Below, one piece after another: positions 9,269 through 18,461 of a stretch of 64,000 nucleotides of DNA. Location: contig NZ_CP100416.1 in the NCBI RefSeq assembly GCF_026017845.1, positions 8,574,627 through 8,638,626 of the forward strand. The letters are read 5' to 3'. Under the pieces are notes generated by a model. The model had not been told where the DNA came from. It saw nothing but the letters and a program-made list of their open reading frames with translations, and ran no database searches. The position numbers and the translations under genes were made by a program. Position 1 is the first letter of the stretch. The number at the start of each line of letters is the position of its first letter. The DNA comes from Amycolatopsis mediterranei. GTDB taxonomy: Bacteria; Actinomycetota; Actinomycetes; Mycobacteriales; Pseudonocardiaceae.

Positions 9269-10248
9269 CCTGGCTGACCTGGCGCCAGTTCCGCGTTCCC
9301 GCGTTGTCCGTGCTCGCCGGCCTGATCGCGATCGCCGTGGTGCTGGCGATCACGGGGCCGGACCTGGTGGGCCGCACGAACTTCTCCGACCAGGACACCC
9401 TCTTCGGTGGCACGATCCTGGCACTGTACCTGCTGCCGGCGGTCATCGGCGTGTTCTGGGGCGTCCCGATGATCACGCGCGAGCTGGAGAGCGGCACGCA
9501 CAGCCTGGTGTGGAACCAGACCGTCACGCGCAAGCAGTGGCTCACCACCAAGCTCGGCTTCGGCCTGCTCGCCGCGATGCTCGCGGCCGGTCTGCTCGGC
9601 TGGGCGGTGTCGTGGTGGGCGAGCCCGATCGACGCGCTCGCGGCGACGCAAACCGATCGCGGAATGCTCTCGCGCATCATGCCGGTGGTGTTCGGCGCCC
9701 GCGGCATCGTCCCGATCGGCTACGCGGCCTTCGCCCTCGCCCTGGGCGTCGCGGCCGGGATGCTGCTGAAGCGGACGGTGGCCGCCATGGCCGTCACCCT
9801 CGTCACGCTCGCCGCCGTACTGGTGCTGGTCCCGTCGTTCGTGCGCCCGTACCTGCTGCCGCCGCAGACCCAGACGGTCGCGATCGTCGGCAAGGACATC
9901 ACGAACATCACCGGCAACGACGACCAGGGGATCACCGAGATCGGGATGCGGCAGCCGGCCGGTGCGTGGGTGCTGGCGAACGAAACCGTGGACCCGGCCG
10001 GGAACGTGGCCGACCCGCTGCCGTCCTTCGTGCAGACGTGCGCCCCGAGGCCGGGCGCGGGCCCGCCGGAACGCGGCACCTTGGAACAGTGCATGGCCCA
10101 GCTGGGCGCCCACGGCTACCAGCAGCGGCTGACCTTCCAGCCCGGCTCCCGGTTCTGGCCGCTGCAGTGGCTCGAGCTGGCGCTCTACCTCGCCATGACC
10201 GCCCTGCTCACCTGGTTCTGCTTCCGCCGTCTCCGCCACCTGTCCTGA
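9265..10248 (+). CDS. ABC transporter permease
   Basis: This 327-aa membrane protein has about six hydrophobic segments: one near residues 14-34, one near 50-70 (GTILALYLLPAVIGVFWGVPM), one near 97-117, two around 150-200, and a last one near 300-320. A soluble loop of about 80 residues lies between the last two. VPMITRELESGTHSLVWNQTVTRKQW is the family's conserved loop after the second helix. It pairs with the ATPase whose stop codon it overlaps. Confidence 0.9.
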
Positions 10249-10269
10249 TGAATTCCGACTGGGGGAATC

Positions 10270-11382
10270 ATGCGCACTCTCGCGGTAGCCACCGCCTTGA
10301 CCCTGACCTTGTCCCTGTCCGCGTCGCCCGCTTCGGCGGCCACGACGCCCTACCTGCCCGCCCCGACCGGGCACCAGCCCGTCGGCGTCACCACACTGTC
10401 CATGAAGGACACTTCACGGCCTGACCCGTGGGTGCCGACGGTGCCCTACCGGGAGCTGATGGTCTCCCTCTTCTACCCGGCGACCTCGGCGAACGGGCCG
10501 AAGAAGCAGTACATGACCCCGCTCGAGTCGGAACGCAACCTCGAGCGGCAGAACATCCCCGGCCTGCCGCTGGACGTCTTCAGCACGGTCCGGACGAACG
10601 CCGTCGTCGACGCGCACCCGGCCGGGCGGTGGCACAGCCTGCCGCTGGTCGTGCTGTCGCCGGGCTGGACCCAGCCGCGGGCGACGCTCACCGCGCTGGC
10701 CGAAGAGCTCGCCAGCCGCGGGTACGCCGTGGCGGCGATCGACCACACCTACGAAAACCGCGCCACCACCTTCCCCGACGGGCACGTCACCGGCTGCGCT
10801 GCCTGTGACGTCGACGAACAGCCCGGCTTCTGGGAGAAGTTCGCGCAGGTCCGCCCGAAGGACACGTCGTTCGTGCTCGATTCCCTCCTGTCCTCGAGGT
10901 GGGGCGCGCTGATCGACCCGCGGCGCATCGGCATGACCGGGCACTCCGCGGGCGGCGCGGTCACCACCCAGGCGATGCTGGCCGACCCGCGCATCCGCGC
11001 CGGGGCCGACCTCGACGGCAGCGTCCACGTGCCGATCCCGGCGTCCGGGCTGTCCCGGCCCTTCATGTTCGTGGGCCGCACGGAGTCCTACACGCCGGGC
11101 GAGCCGGGTCCGTACGACGACTGGGAAACCGACTGGCCGCACCTGACCGGCTGGAAGCGCTGGCTCATGGTGTCGGGCACGGTGCACCAGTCGTTCACCG
11201 ACCTCGGCGTGCTCGCCGAGCAGCTGGGCGTCGACCTCGGTGACGCGATCGACCCGTACCGCGCGCTGGCCATCACGCGGACGTACGTAAGCGCTTTCTT
11301 CGACCTGCACCTGCGCTGCCGTCCGCAGCCGCTGCTGACCACCCCCTCGCCCGCTTACCCGGAAGTGACCTTCGTCGGATGA
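10270..11382 (+). CDS. Secreted PAF-acetylhydrolase-like esterase/lipase, single domain
   Basis: This 370-aa exported alpha/beta hydrolase has a signal peptide of about 23 residues ending ASA. The conserved PWVPTVPYRELMVSLFYP is followed by the nucleophile elbow GHSAGG (Ser226), an acidic AGADLDGS strand and the likely catalytic His in TVHQSFTDLGV. It resembles platelet-activating-factor acetylhydrolase-type lipases. A GGGGGA site precedes the ATG, 21 bp after the permease, so it can be co-transcribed with the ABC operon. Its stop overlaps the next gene's ATG. The next gene carries two more copies of this domain. Confidence 0.9.
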   Translation: MRTLAVATALTLTLSLSASPASAATTPYLPAPTGHQPVGVTTLSMKDTSRPDPWVPTVPYRELMVSLFYPATSANGPKKQYMTPLESERNLERQNIPGLPLDVFSTVRTNAVVDAHPAGRWHSLPLVVLSPGWTQPRATLTALAEELASRGYAVAAIDHTYENRATTFPDGHVTGCAACDVDEQPGFWEKFAQVRPKDTSFVLDSLLSSRWGALIDPRRIGMTGHSAGGAVTTQAMLADPRIRAGADLDGSVHVPIPASGLSRPFMFVGRTESYTPGEPGPYDDWETDWPHLTGWKRWLMVSGTVHQSFTDLGVLAEQLGVDLGDAIDPYRALAITRTYVSAFFDLHLRCRPQPLLTTPSPAYPEVTFVG

Positions 11383-13514
11383 GAATCAAGAGCATCATGG
11401 CCATCATGGTCATCGCCGCGCTCACCCTCGCCTTGACGTCGCCGTCCGCTTCGGCGGACCCGGCGCCCACGCTGGCGAAACCGACCGGCGACCGGCCCGT
11501 CGGCACGACCGCCCTGTACCTCAAGGACAGCGCACGGCCCGATCCGTGGGTGCCGTCGGTGCCCTACCGCGAACTGATGGTTTCCCTCTTCTACCCAGCG
11601 GCTCCGGCGAACGGGCCGAAGAAGCAGTTCATGTCGGAGGCCGAAGCGAAGGCCGTCTTCGACGAAGCCGGCATCAAGGGCATCCCGCCGTCGGTGCTGA
11701 CCACGGTCCGCACCGACGCGGTCGTCGACGCGCGGCCGGCCGGGCACGGCCTGCCCGCCGTCGTCCTGTCGCCCGGCTTCAAGCGGCCCCGCGCCGAGCT
11801 GACCTCGCTGTCGGAAGACCTGGCGAGTCACGGCTACCTGGTGGTCCTGGTCGACCACACCTACGAGAACGTGGCCACCACCTTCCCGGACGGCCGGGTC
11901 ACCGGCTGCGCGGCCTGCGGCAGCTCCAGTCCCGAGTTCTGGCAGCGGCTGCAGCGCAGCCGGGCGAAGGACGTGTCGTTCGTGCTGGACTCGCTGGCGC
12001 ACTCGAAGTGGGCTCCGCTGCTCGACACCTCCCGGATCGGCATGGCCGGGCATTCCGTCGGCGGCACGAGCACGGTGAACGCGATGGTGACCGACACCCG
12101 GATCAAGGCCGGGATCGACGTGGACGGCACGCAGAGCGATCCCCTGCTCGCCCCGGGGCTCGACCGCCCGTTTCTGTTCTTCGGCCGCCAGAGCCTGTAC
12201 GCCCCCGGTACCGGCGTTGAATCCGGCACCTGGGACGCCGACTGGAAGCAGCTGACGGGCTGGAAGCGCTGGCTCACCGTGGCCGGGATGCAGCACCCGT
12301 CGTTCACCGACCTCGGCCTGGTGGGTGAGCAGCTGGGCCTCGACTTCGGCGCGACCACCCCGGCCGGGCGCGGCCAGGCGATCACCGCGGCGTACGTCCG
12401 GGCGTTCTTCGACCAGCACCTGCGCGGCCGGCCGCAGCCGCTGCTGGACCAGCCGGCCCCGCAGTACCCGGAGGTCGCCTTCGCCCGGACGTCGACGCCG
12501 TACCTGCCCGCTCCGACCGGCGACCGGCCGGTGGGCAGCACGGCGGTGTACCTGAAGGACACCTCGCGCCCCGACCCGTGGGTGCCTTCGGTGCCCTACC
12601 GGGAACTGATGGTTTCCCTCTTCTACCCCGCCGCTTCGGCGAAGGGCCCGAAGACGCAGTACCTGACCTCGGCGGAGTCCGCGGCGTTGCTGAAGGACAG
12701 CGGCCTGAACGTGGCGCCGGACCTGCTCACCGGGATGGTGACCAACTCCGTCGCCGACGCGCGGCCGGCCGGGCGCGGGTTGCCGCTGATCGTGCTTTCG
12801 CCCGGCTACACGAAACCCCGCGCCACGCTGACCGCGCTGGCCGAGGACCTGGCGAGCCACGGGTACGCCGTCGCGCTGGTCGGCCACACCTACGAGAACG
12901 CCGGGCAGAGCTTCCCGGACGGGCGGTTCGCCGGGTGCGCGTCGTGCGACGTCCCGCACGACGACGCGTTCTGGGAGAAGCTGGAACTCGGCCGGGCCGC
13001 CGACGTGTCGTTCGTGCTGGACTCGCTGACGCACTCGAAGTGGGCGCCGCTGATCGACGCGGCCCGGATCGGCATGGCCGGGCACTCCATCGGCGGCGCC
13101 GGCACCCTCCCGGCGATGCTCGCCGACAGCCGGATCAAGGCCGGGATGGACATCGACGGCACGACCCACGTCGCACTGACCCCGCCCGGGCTGTCGCGGC
13201 CGTTCATGTTCCTGGGCCACCAGCTCGGTGCCACCGCCTGCGTACCGGGCGACCCGACGTGGGAACGGGACTGGGCGCAGCTGACCGGCTGGCGGCGCTG
13301 GGCCGACGTGCGGGGCGCCCAGCACGCGTCGTTCACGGACGTGGGCCTGGTCGGCGACGAACTGGGCGTCGGCTACGGCGCGACGACGACCGCGCTGCGG
13401 ACCCAGGAAATCGCCCGGACGTACGTCAACGCCTTCTTCGACCAGCACCTGCGGGGCGAGGCACGGCCGGTGCTCGACCGGCCGGGCTACCCGGAAGTCA
13501 CGTTCTGCCACTGA
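11379..13514 (+). CDS. Secreted esterase/lipase with two tandem PAF-AH-like catalytic domains
   Basis: One 711-aa reading frame carries a signal peptide (about 1-25) and two complete copies of the esterase domain found in the preceding gene. Domain 1 spans roughly 26-373 with elbow GHSVGG (Ser226). Domain 2 spans roughly 374-711 with elbow GHSIGG (Ser570). Both keep the PYRELMVSLFYP block and a His (MQHPSFTDLGL, AQHASFTDVGL). The junction reads YPEVAFARTSTPYLPAPTGD: the normal C-terminus of one copy runs straight into the mature N-terminus of the next, with no second signal peptide. The start overlaps the upstream esterase stop (ATGA). Both sites look intact. Confidence 0.9.
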   Translation: MRIKSIMAIMVIAALTLALTSPSASADPAPTLAKPTGDRPVGTTALYLKDSARPDPWVPSVPYRELMVSLFYPAAPANGPKKQFMSEAEAKAVFDEAGIKGIPPSVLTTVRTDAVVDARPAGHGLPAVVLSPGFKRPRAELTSLSEDLASHGYLVVLVDHTYENVATTFPDGRVTGCAACGSSSPEFWQRLQRSRAKDVSFVLDSLAHSKWAPLLDTSRIGMAGHSVGGTSTVNAMVTDTRIKAGIDVDGTQSDPLLAPGLDRPFLFFGRQSLYAPGTGVESGTWDADWKQLTGWKRWLTVAGMQHPSFTDLGLVGEQLGLDFGATTPAGRGQAITAAYVRAFFDQHLRGRPQPLLDQPAPQYPEVAFARTSTPYLPAPTGDRPVGSTAVYLKDTSRPDPWVPSVPYRELMVSLFYPAASAKGPKTQYLTSAESAALLKDSGLNVAPDLLTGMVTNSVADARPAGRGLPLIVLSPGYTKPRATLTALAEDLASHGYAVALVGHTYENAGQSFPDGRFAGCASCDVPHDDAFWEKLELGRAADVSFVLDSLTHSKWAPLIDAARIGMAGHSIGGAGTLPAMLADSRIKAGMDIDGTTHVALTPPGLSRPFMFLGHQLGATACVPGDPTWERDWAQLTGWRRWADVRGAQHASFTDVGLVGDELGVGYGATTTALRTQEIARTYVNAFFDQHLRGEARPVLDRPGYPEVTFCH

Positions 13515-13521
13515 GAGAGAC

Positions 13522-13558
13522 ACGGCGGAAGCGGCACTGGGGGTGCCGCTTCCGCCGT
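13522..13558. terminator. Strong bidirectional hairpin between convergent genes
   Basis: A perfect 15-bp stem (ACGGCGGAAGCGGCA / TGCCGCTTCCGCCGT) with a 7-nt loop and a short T-run after it lies 8 bp past the double esterase stop and 25 bp before the stop of the convergent esterase at 13583. It can serve both strands. Confidence 0.9.
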
Positions 13559-13582
13559 TTCCCGGTCGTTCTCAGTCGTTTC

Positions 13583-14497
13583 TCAGTGGTCGAGGCCGAG
13601 GAACGAGATCGCGTACGCCAGCTGGCCGGTCATCGGCAGCTGGTGCCCGACGCCGGCAATGCTGACGCCCTCCACCGTGGCCTGGGTACTGGTGTTGCCG
13701 TACCGGGTGCGCGTCCACGACGACTGCGGGTGGTCGGTGAACGCCGGTGTCTGGCTCAGCCCGTTCAGGTTGGTCCACTGCTTGATCTCTTCACCGAAGT
13801 TCGGGTACGACAGCGTCGTGTCGGTGGTGCCGTGCCACAGCTGCATCCGCGGGTAGCGGCCGGTGTAGCCCGGGTACATCGCCCGGGCCAGATCGCCCCA
13901 CTGCTGCGCGGTCTTGATCGACTTCCCGCCCGAGCACGTGCTGTTCCACAGCGAGCCGTTCGTGGTGGCGAAGCACCCGGCAGGCACGCCGGAGAACGCC
14001 GAAGCCGCCGAGAACACGTCGGGGTACTGGGCGGCCAGCACGTTCGTCATCATCGCCCCGGAGGAGAACCCGCTGACCACGACCCGCGCCGGGTCGACGT
14101 TGTAGCGGGACTTGGCGTAGGCGACCATCGACATGATCCCGGTCGAGTCCCCGCCGCCGTTGCGCCGCAACGCGTTCGGCGTCGAGACGTCGAAGCACTT
14201 CTCACTGCGGGTGGCCTCCGGCAGCACGATGACGTACCCGTACCGGTCGGCCGCGGTGACGTAGTCCTTGCCGTTCCAGCCGAAGATCGAGCTCGCCGAG
14301 CCGCCGCAGTAGTGCACCAGCACCAGCATGGCGGGCTTGGCCGCCACGTGGTCCGGGACGTAGACGTACATGTTCAGGTTCGTCGGGTTGTTGCCGAAGC
14401 CGGTCACCCTGGTCAACGCCGCCGCCTGGGCGGGCGAAGCCAGGCCGGTGACCATGACCACCAGTGCCAGCAGGACTCCGAGCATGCGTTTCATCAC
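13583..14497 (-). CDS. Secreted PHB-depolymerase-family esterase (CE1-like)
   Basis: This 304-aa exported esterase has a signal peptide ending near AQAAA. It shows MLVLVHYCGGSASS (oxyanion), the elbow GFSSGAMM, WHGTTDTTLSY (acid) and GVGHQLP (His). The family includes acetylxylan and feruloyl esterases of CE1 and extracellular PHB depolymerases. It lies 38 bp downstream of a CE3-type esterase on the same strand, so an operon that removes acyl groups from hemicellulose is likely. No carbohydrate-binding module is present. Confidence 0.88.
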   Translation of the reverse strand: MMKRMLGVLLALVVMVTGLASPAQAAALTRVTGFGNNPTNLNMYVYVPDHVAAKPAMLVLVHYCGGSASSIFGWNGKDYVTAADRYGYVIVLPEATRSEKCFDVSTPNALRRNGGGDSTGIMSMVAYAKSRYNVDPARVVVSGFSSGAMMTNVLAAQYPDVFSAASAFSGVPAGCFATTNGSLWNSTCSGGKSIKTAQQWGDLARAMYPGYTGRYPRMQLWHGTTDTTLSYPNFGEEIKQWTNLNGLSQTPAFTDHPQSSWTRTRYGNTSTQATVEGVSIAGVGHQLPMTGQLAYAISFLGLDH

Positions 14498-14535
14498 TGA
14501 TCTCCTTTACGCCGCGCCGAAGGCGTGGGCATGGC

Positions 14536-15276
14536 TCACGATCGCGTCGCCGCGGCGAGCGTCTCCGCGGCCACGGCGGCACGCGGGTTGCCGATGCTGC
14601 CGGGGACCGACCGCAGGGCGGTGTACCAGACGGCCGCCATCTTGTCGTACCCACCGGCGTTCGGGTGGACGCCGTCGGTGAGGTCGGCGGCGCTCACCGC
14701 GCTGTGCAGGTCGACCAGGTGCACGTGCTTGCCGGCGTTCACCTTGCCCTGCACGATCCCCGGCAGGGCGTTGTTGAACGTCCGCACGGCGGCGTCCCCG
14801 CTCGCCCACCCGATCGGGATGAGCTGCGCGACGAAGACGTCGGCGTTCGGCGCGGCGGCGGTGAGGTGGTCGATGAGCGTGGACAGCCGGCCGGGCGCGC
14901 CGGCGACGTTGTAGTTCTGCAGCACGTCGTTGGTGCCGATGTGCAGCAGCACCGAGCGCGGGTTGTAGGTGCGCATCCAGCCGGTGGCGTTCGCGTCGAT
15001 CTGGTCGATGCGCCAGCCGGGGTGCCCTTCGTGGTCGTGGTCCCACAGGCTGCCGGGCCCGTTGAACTGCGAACCGACGAAATCGTTGGTGTAGCGGCCC
15101 GCGGCCAAGCGTTGCCACAGGCCGATCCGGTACCCACCCGGCACGCCGGTGCCGTAGGTGATCGAGTCGCCCAGCGGCATGATCCGCACGCCGCCGTTCG
15201 ATTCCGCGTTCGCGACTCCGGTCGGGCCGGCGAACGCGATCGCCAGGGCCGCCGCGGCGGCCAGGAATCTTTTCAT
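14536..15276 (-). CDS. Secreted SGNH hydrolase, CE3-type acetylxylan esterase
   Basis: This 246-aa exported enzyme has SGNH blocks GDSITYG (block I, nucleophile Ser), GSQFNGPG (block II), HIGTNDVLQNY (block III) and DGVHPNAGGYDKMA (block V, Asp and His). This spacing matches CE3 acetylxylan esterases. The ATG at 15276 is chosen over an upstream one because GAGGAGGA directly precedes it and the signal peptide MKRFLAAAAALAIAFAG then starts correctly. Two CGAAACTTTCG boxes lie about 110-150 bp upstream. Confidence 0.9.
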   Translation of the reverse strand: MKRFLAAAAALAIAFAGPTGVANAESNGGVRIMPLGDSITYGTGVPGGYRIGLWQRLAAGRYTNDFVGSQFNGPGSLWDHDHEGHPGWRIDQIDANATGWMRTYNPRSVLLHIGTNDVLQNYNVAGAPGRLSTLIDHLTAAAPNADVFVAQLIPIGWASGDAAVRTFNNALPGIVQGKVNAGKHVHLVDLHSAVSAADLTDGVHPNAGGYDKMAAVWYTALRSVPGSIGNPRAAVAAETLAAATRS

Positions 15277-15382
15277 CGTCCTCCTCCTCGGCAAGTTCTT
15301 CGACACACTTCCGCCGCAGGCATGGGAAATATCGCTGCCGGCGGCGTCGTCGTTCTGGCAAACGAGGTAGTACGGTGGCGGC

Positions 15383-15433
15383 CGAAACTTTCGCCATCGG
15401 ATCCGAAAAATCGACGGGTTCCCGAAACTTTCG
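15383..15433 (-). promoter_or_regulatory. Paired CGAAACTTTCG operators upstream of the CE3/CE1 esterases
   Basis: Two identical dyads, CGAAACTTTCG at 15383-15393 and 15423-15433, are 40 bp apart centre to centre. They sit in an AT-richer stretch upstream of the CE3 gene. Very similar CGAAA-C-TTTCG elements are known upstream of Streptomyces xylanase genes. Control by a xylan-responsive repressor is inferred. Confidence 0.7.
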
Positions 15434-15532
15434 CTTTTGCTGTTAGCGGTAACATTCGGTTGTTGACGACAGCTTAAACCCGCACGGCACCGGATGACAA
15501 CGGTCGGCTACTCAGCGCAATACCGCCTCGGA

Positions 15533-16291
15533 TCACCAGTTCGGGTGCGCGGTGACGCCGCCGTCGACGACGAGGTCGTGGCCGGTGATCCAGGACGCCA
15601 GCGGGGAGGCCAGGAACACGCACGCGTTGCCGATGTCGGCGGGCGTGCCCAGCCGGCCCAGCGGTGCCGCGCGGTGCCACCGCTCGACGCCCTCCGGCCA
15701 GTCCTCGGCCAGACCCGGCCGCGCGATCAGCCCCGGCGACACCGTGTTGACGCGGATCCCGCGCGGCCCGTACTCCAGCGCCGCGCCGCGGGCGTGCATG
15801 ACCAGCGCCGCCTTGGCCGCGCTGTAGTGGACGTGGCCGGGCGCCGGCTGCCGGGCCTCGATCGACGCGATGTGCGTGACGCTCCCGCCGTCGCCCATCA
15901 GCCGGGCCGCGGCCTGGGTGCAGGAGAACGCGCTCGTCAAGGTGGCCTCCAGCATGGCCCGCCAGCGCTCGACCGTCAGCCCGTCGAGGGCTTCCACCGG
16001 CTGGATGCCGGCGTTGTTCACCAGCGCGTCGAGCCGGCCACCCCACTCCGCGACGGCGTCGAGCAGAGCGTGGTCTTCGGTGAGCTCGGCGGCGAACGCG
16101 CGGGCCCGCCCACCGGCGGCTTCGATCGCCGCGACAACCTCGTCGGCCGCTCCGGGACGGCGGTGGTGCACCGCCACGGCCGCGCCCGCTTCGGCGAACC
16201 GGAGCGCGATCCCGCGGCCGATCACCCCGGAGGCGCCGGTGACGCAGGCGATCGTGCCGGACAGATCGGGCAGGCCGGGCGCGGGAGGCAC
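15533..16291 (-). CDS. Short-chain dehydrogenase/reductase
   Basis: This 252-aa classical SDR has cofactor motif TGASGVIGRG, NNAG, catalytic Ser in THIASIEAR, YSAAK for the Tyr-Lys pair, and the C-terminal ITGHDLVVDGGVT. HHRRPG after beta-2 suggests NADP preference. It is divergent from the ferritin gene with 47 bp between the starts. The substrate is not evident. Confidence 0.9.
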   Translation of the reverse strand: MPPAPGLPDLSGTIACVTGASGVIGRGIALRFAEAGAAVAVHHRRPGAADEVVAAIEAAGGRARAFAAELTEDHALLDAVAEWGGRLDALVNNAGIQPVEALDGLTVERWRAMLEATLTSAFSCTQAAARLMGDGGSVTHIASIEARQPAPGHVHYSAAKAALVMHARGAALEYGPRGIRVNTVSPGLIARPGLAEDWPEGVERWHRAAPLGRLGTPADIGNACVFLASPLASWITGHDLVVDGGVTAHPNW

Positions 16292-16338
16292 CGGCCGATC
16301 GTAGCTGCGCGCCCCGGATCCGTCGTAGGTTGTGGGGC

Positions 16339-16875
16339 ATGGCCGAAACCCGGAAGTTCGCCGAACTGCTGCAGACGCAGATCCGCCACGAGTTCACCGC
16401 CGCCCAGCAGTACATCGCCCTGGCCGTCTGGTTCGACGCTCGCGACCTGCCCCGGCTGGCCAAGCGCTTCTACCGGCAGGCGATCGAGGAGCGCAACCAC
16501 GCGCTGGCGATGGTGCGCTACCTGCTCGACCGCGACGAGCCGGTGGCCATCCCGGGCAGCGAAGAAGTGCGGAACGACTTTTCGAGCGTGCACGAAGCGA
16601 TCGAGCTGGCCGTGACCCAGGAACGCACGGTCACCGCCGCCATCGAGGCGATGGCGAAGGCCGCGCGGCTGGAGGAGGACTACCTCGGCGAGCAGTTCGT
16701 GCACTGGTTCCTGAAGGAACAGGTGGAGGAGGTGGCGCAGATGTCCACGCTGCTCACCGTCGTCGAGCGGGCCGGCGGCAACCTGTTCGAGGTCGAGAAC
16801 CACCTGTTCCGCGAAGCCGGCACGCCGATCGAGGACGCCCCGGACATGCCGCCGGTGGCGGGCGGGAAGCTCTGA
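16339..16875 (+). CDS. Ferritin (BfrB-like iron storage protein)
   Basis: This 178-aa four-helix ferritin has the ferroxidase ligands visible in RHEFTAAQQYIALAVW, AIEERNHALAMVRYL and EQFVHWFLKEQVEEV. Length and sequence resemble mycobacterial BfrB, a non-haem ferritin that oxidises and stores Fe(II) in a 24-mer shell. The ATG at 16339 is the family start; a TTG three codons upstream is in frame. No iron box is obvious in the 47-bp divergent gap. Confidence 0.92.
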   Translation: MAETRKFAELLQTQIRHEFTAAQQYIALAVWFDARDLPRLAKRFYRQAIEERNHALAMVRYLLDRDEPVAIPGSEEVRNDFSSVHEAIELAVTQERTVTAAIEAMAKAARLEEDYLGEQFVHWFLKEQVEEVAQMSTLLTVVERAGGNLFEVENHLFREAGTPIEDAPDMPPVAGGKL

Positions 16876-16949
16876 CGGCGACCGGGCGCACCGCCGGCGG
16901 CGCACCGGGTATGCCTGGTTGATCTTGCCGATCGGCGCTTTCCGCCTGC

Positions 16950-16968
16950 TAGAGTGAAACGTGTTCTA
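16950..16968 (+). promoter_or_regulatory. KstR-like operator over a -10 element, thioesterase promoter
   Basis: TGAAACGTGTTCTA at 16955-16968 matches the KstR motif TNNAACNNGTTNNA at every fixed base. A TAGAGT -10 hexamer (16950-16955) abuts it, so a bound TetR-family repressor would cover the start point. The thioesterase start follows 22 bp later. Two more matches occur at the cholesterol oxidase gene. Confidence 0.7.
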
Positions 16969-16989
16969 GTTCCGGGCCCGGGGAGCGCG

Positions 16990-17637
16990 ATGTCCGAAAA
17001 CCCCTTTCCGATCGTCGACGGCGTGCCACCCGGGCGGGCGCTGCTCGGCGCCCGGATCCGCGAGCTGATCGAGGCCTCCGTCTGCGTGCGCGACGGCGAA
17101 GCCGATCTCGCCGCCGCGGCCCGCCGGGTCGAAGCCGTCACCGAGGCACTGCGCGCGGGCGGCGGCGCGCAGCCGCTGCTGCTCGCCGCCCTCGACGGCG
17201 GAGGTCACCTGAGCATCAACAATCCCCTGGAGGGGCCGGGGAACCCGCTGGCGCCGCCGCTGTCGTGGGTGCACGTGGGACCCGAGTCGGTGCGCGCCGA
17301 CGTCCTCCTCGGCGCCGCGCACGAAGGGCCGCCCGGGCGCGTGCACGGCGGCTGGGTCGCCGCCGTGCTGGACCACGTGCTGGGCCGCGCCACCGCCGCG
17401 GCCGGCTTCCCGGGCATGACGGCGTCGCTGACCGTCGACTACCACCAGGGGACGCCGTACGCCGTGCCGCTCACCGCCGAAGCCCGGCTCGTCCGCCGCG
17501 ACGGCCGCAAGCTCCACGCCACCGGTGAGCTCAGAGCGGGCGACGTCGTCTGCGCCACGGCGACGGCGATCCTGGTCCACTTCAGCGCCGACCGGTTCCC
17601 CGTGCCCACCGCCGCCACGAAGTCCGCGACGGACTAG
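16990..17637 (+). CDS. PaaI-family hotdog-fold acyl-CoA thioesterase
   Basis: This 215-aa protein has a C-terminal hotdog domain with GPPGRVHGGWVAAVLDHVLG, the PaaI-type signature, followed by TASLTVDYHQGTPYAVPLTAEARLV. The N-terminal 80 residues are helical and unassigned. It should hydrolyse acyl-CoA or aryl-CoA thioesters. The ATG at 16990 follows GGGGAG. The KstR-like operator suggests a role in steroid or lipid catabolism. Confidence 0.85.
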   Translation: MSENPFPIVDGVPPGRALLGARIRELIEASVCVRDGEADLAAAARRVEAVTEALRAGGGAQPLLLAALDGGGHLSINNPLEGPGNPLAPPLSWVHVGPESVRADVLLGAAHEGPPGRVHGGWVAAVLDHVLGRATAAAGFPGMTASLTVDYHQGTPYAVPLTAEARLVRRDGRKLHATGELRAGDVVCATATAILVHFSADRFPVPTAATKSATD

Positions 17638-17666
17638 GGCGGGTCCGCCGGGCCGATGAGCCGCCC

Positions 17667-18449
17667 CTACTTCGAGGACAGCTCCGAGGGCACGACCGTC
17701 GTGTGCCGGGGTGCCTCCGAACTCGACGTCGCCATCAGGACAGCGCAGATCGGGACCGCCATCGCCAGTGCCGCCAGGACGAACACCGGGAACAGGAACG
17801 AGAACACCTCGGTGCCGGACGGGTCGGGCGCACCCGGGTCCAGGTGCAGGCGCACCGCCGCCATGCCGGTGTAGTGCATGCCGGTGACCGCCGCGCCCAT
17901 CACCAGGCCCGCCGCCAGCCGGGGCAGGAGCTTGTCCAGCCCGACCGTGAACCACAGCGCCGCCGTGGCCGCGACCACGGCGATGATCACCGAGAGCGCC
18001 ACCAGCGTCGGGTCGTAGCCGATCACGCCCTTGACCTGCACCGCCCACATCCCCGTGTAGTGCATGACGGCCACCGCCAGCCCGGTCAGCAGCCCGCCGA
18101 GCAGCAGCCGCCTCCACGCGAACCGGTTGCGGACGCCGAACACCAGCAGCCCGCAGAACACCGCCGCCACCGACAGGATCGCCGAGAGCGCCGTGCGCAG
18201 GATGTCGTACCGCACCGGCATGCCGGGCGTGGAAAAGCCGAGCATCGCGATGAAGTGCATGACCCAGATGCCGACCCCGCCGATCGACACCGCCGCGAGC
18301 ACCAGCCAGGTCAGCCGGGCGCGCGGGCTGTCGGTGGAGCGCGCCTGCAGCGTGCAGGCGAGGCCGAGGGCGCAGCCCACCACCGAGGTGAGGTACGCGA
18401 GCACGACGAGCCAGTTGCCCATCGCGAAGTCTTCGTGGTTCATGGGCAT
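17667..18449 (-). CDS. MHYT-domain integral membrane sensor
   Basis: This 260-aa protein has seven hydrophobic segments and the repeated motif of the MHYT family: WVMHFIAML near residue 65, AVMHYTGMWA near 130 and TGMHYTGMAA near 195. These Met/His residues are thought to bind metal and sense O2, CO or NO in the membrane. No GGDEF, EAL or kinase domain is attached. The gene is 12 bp downstream of the conservon GTPase, so it may act as an accessory sensor of that system. Confidence 0.9.
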   Translation of the reverse strand: MPMNHEDFAMGNWLVVLAYLTSVVGCALGLACTLQARSTDSPRARLTWLVLAAVSIGGVGIWVMHFIAMLGFSTPGMPVRYDILRTALSAILSVAAVFCGLLVFGVRNRFAWRRLLLGGLLTGLAVAVMHYTGMWAVQVKGVIGYDPTLVALSVIIAVVAATAALWFTVGLDKLLPRLAAGLVMGAAVTGMHYTGMAAVRLHLDPGAPDPSGTEVFSFLFPVFVLAALAMAVPICAVLMATSSSEAPRHTTVVPSELSSK

Positions 18450-18461
18450 TTCCGGGCTCCT

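Noticed and set aside
11355..13523. 722-codon minus frame opposite the double esterase
   Set aside because: It is a shadow of the repeated esterase domains; the plus frame has signal peptide and catalytic motifs.
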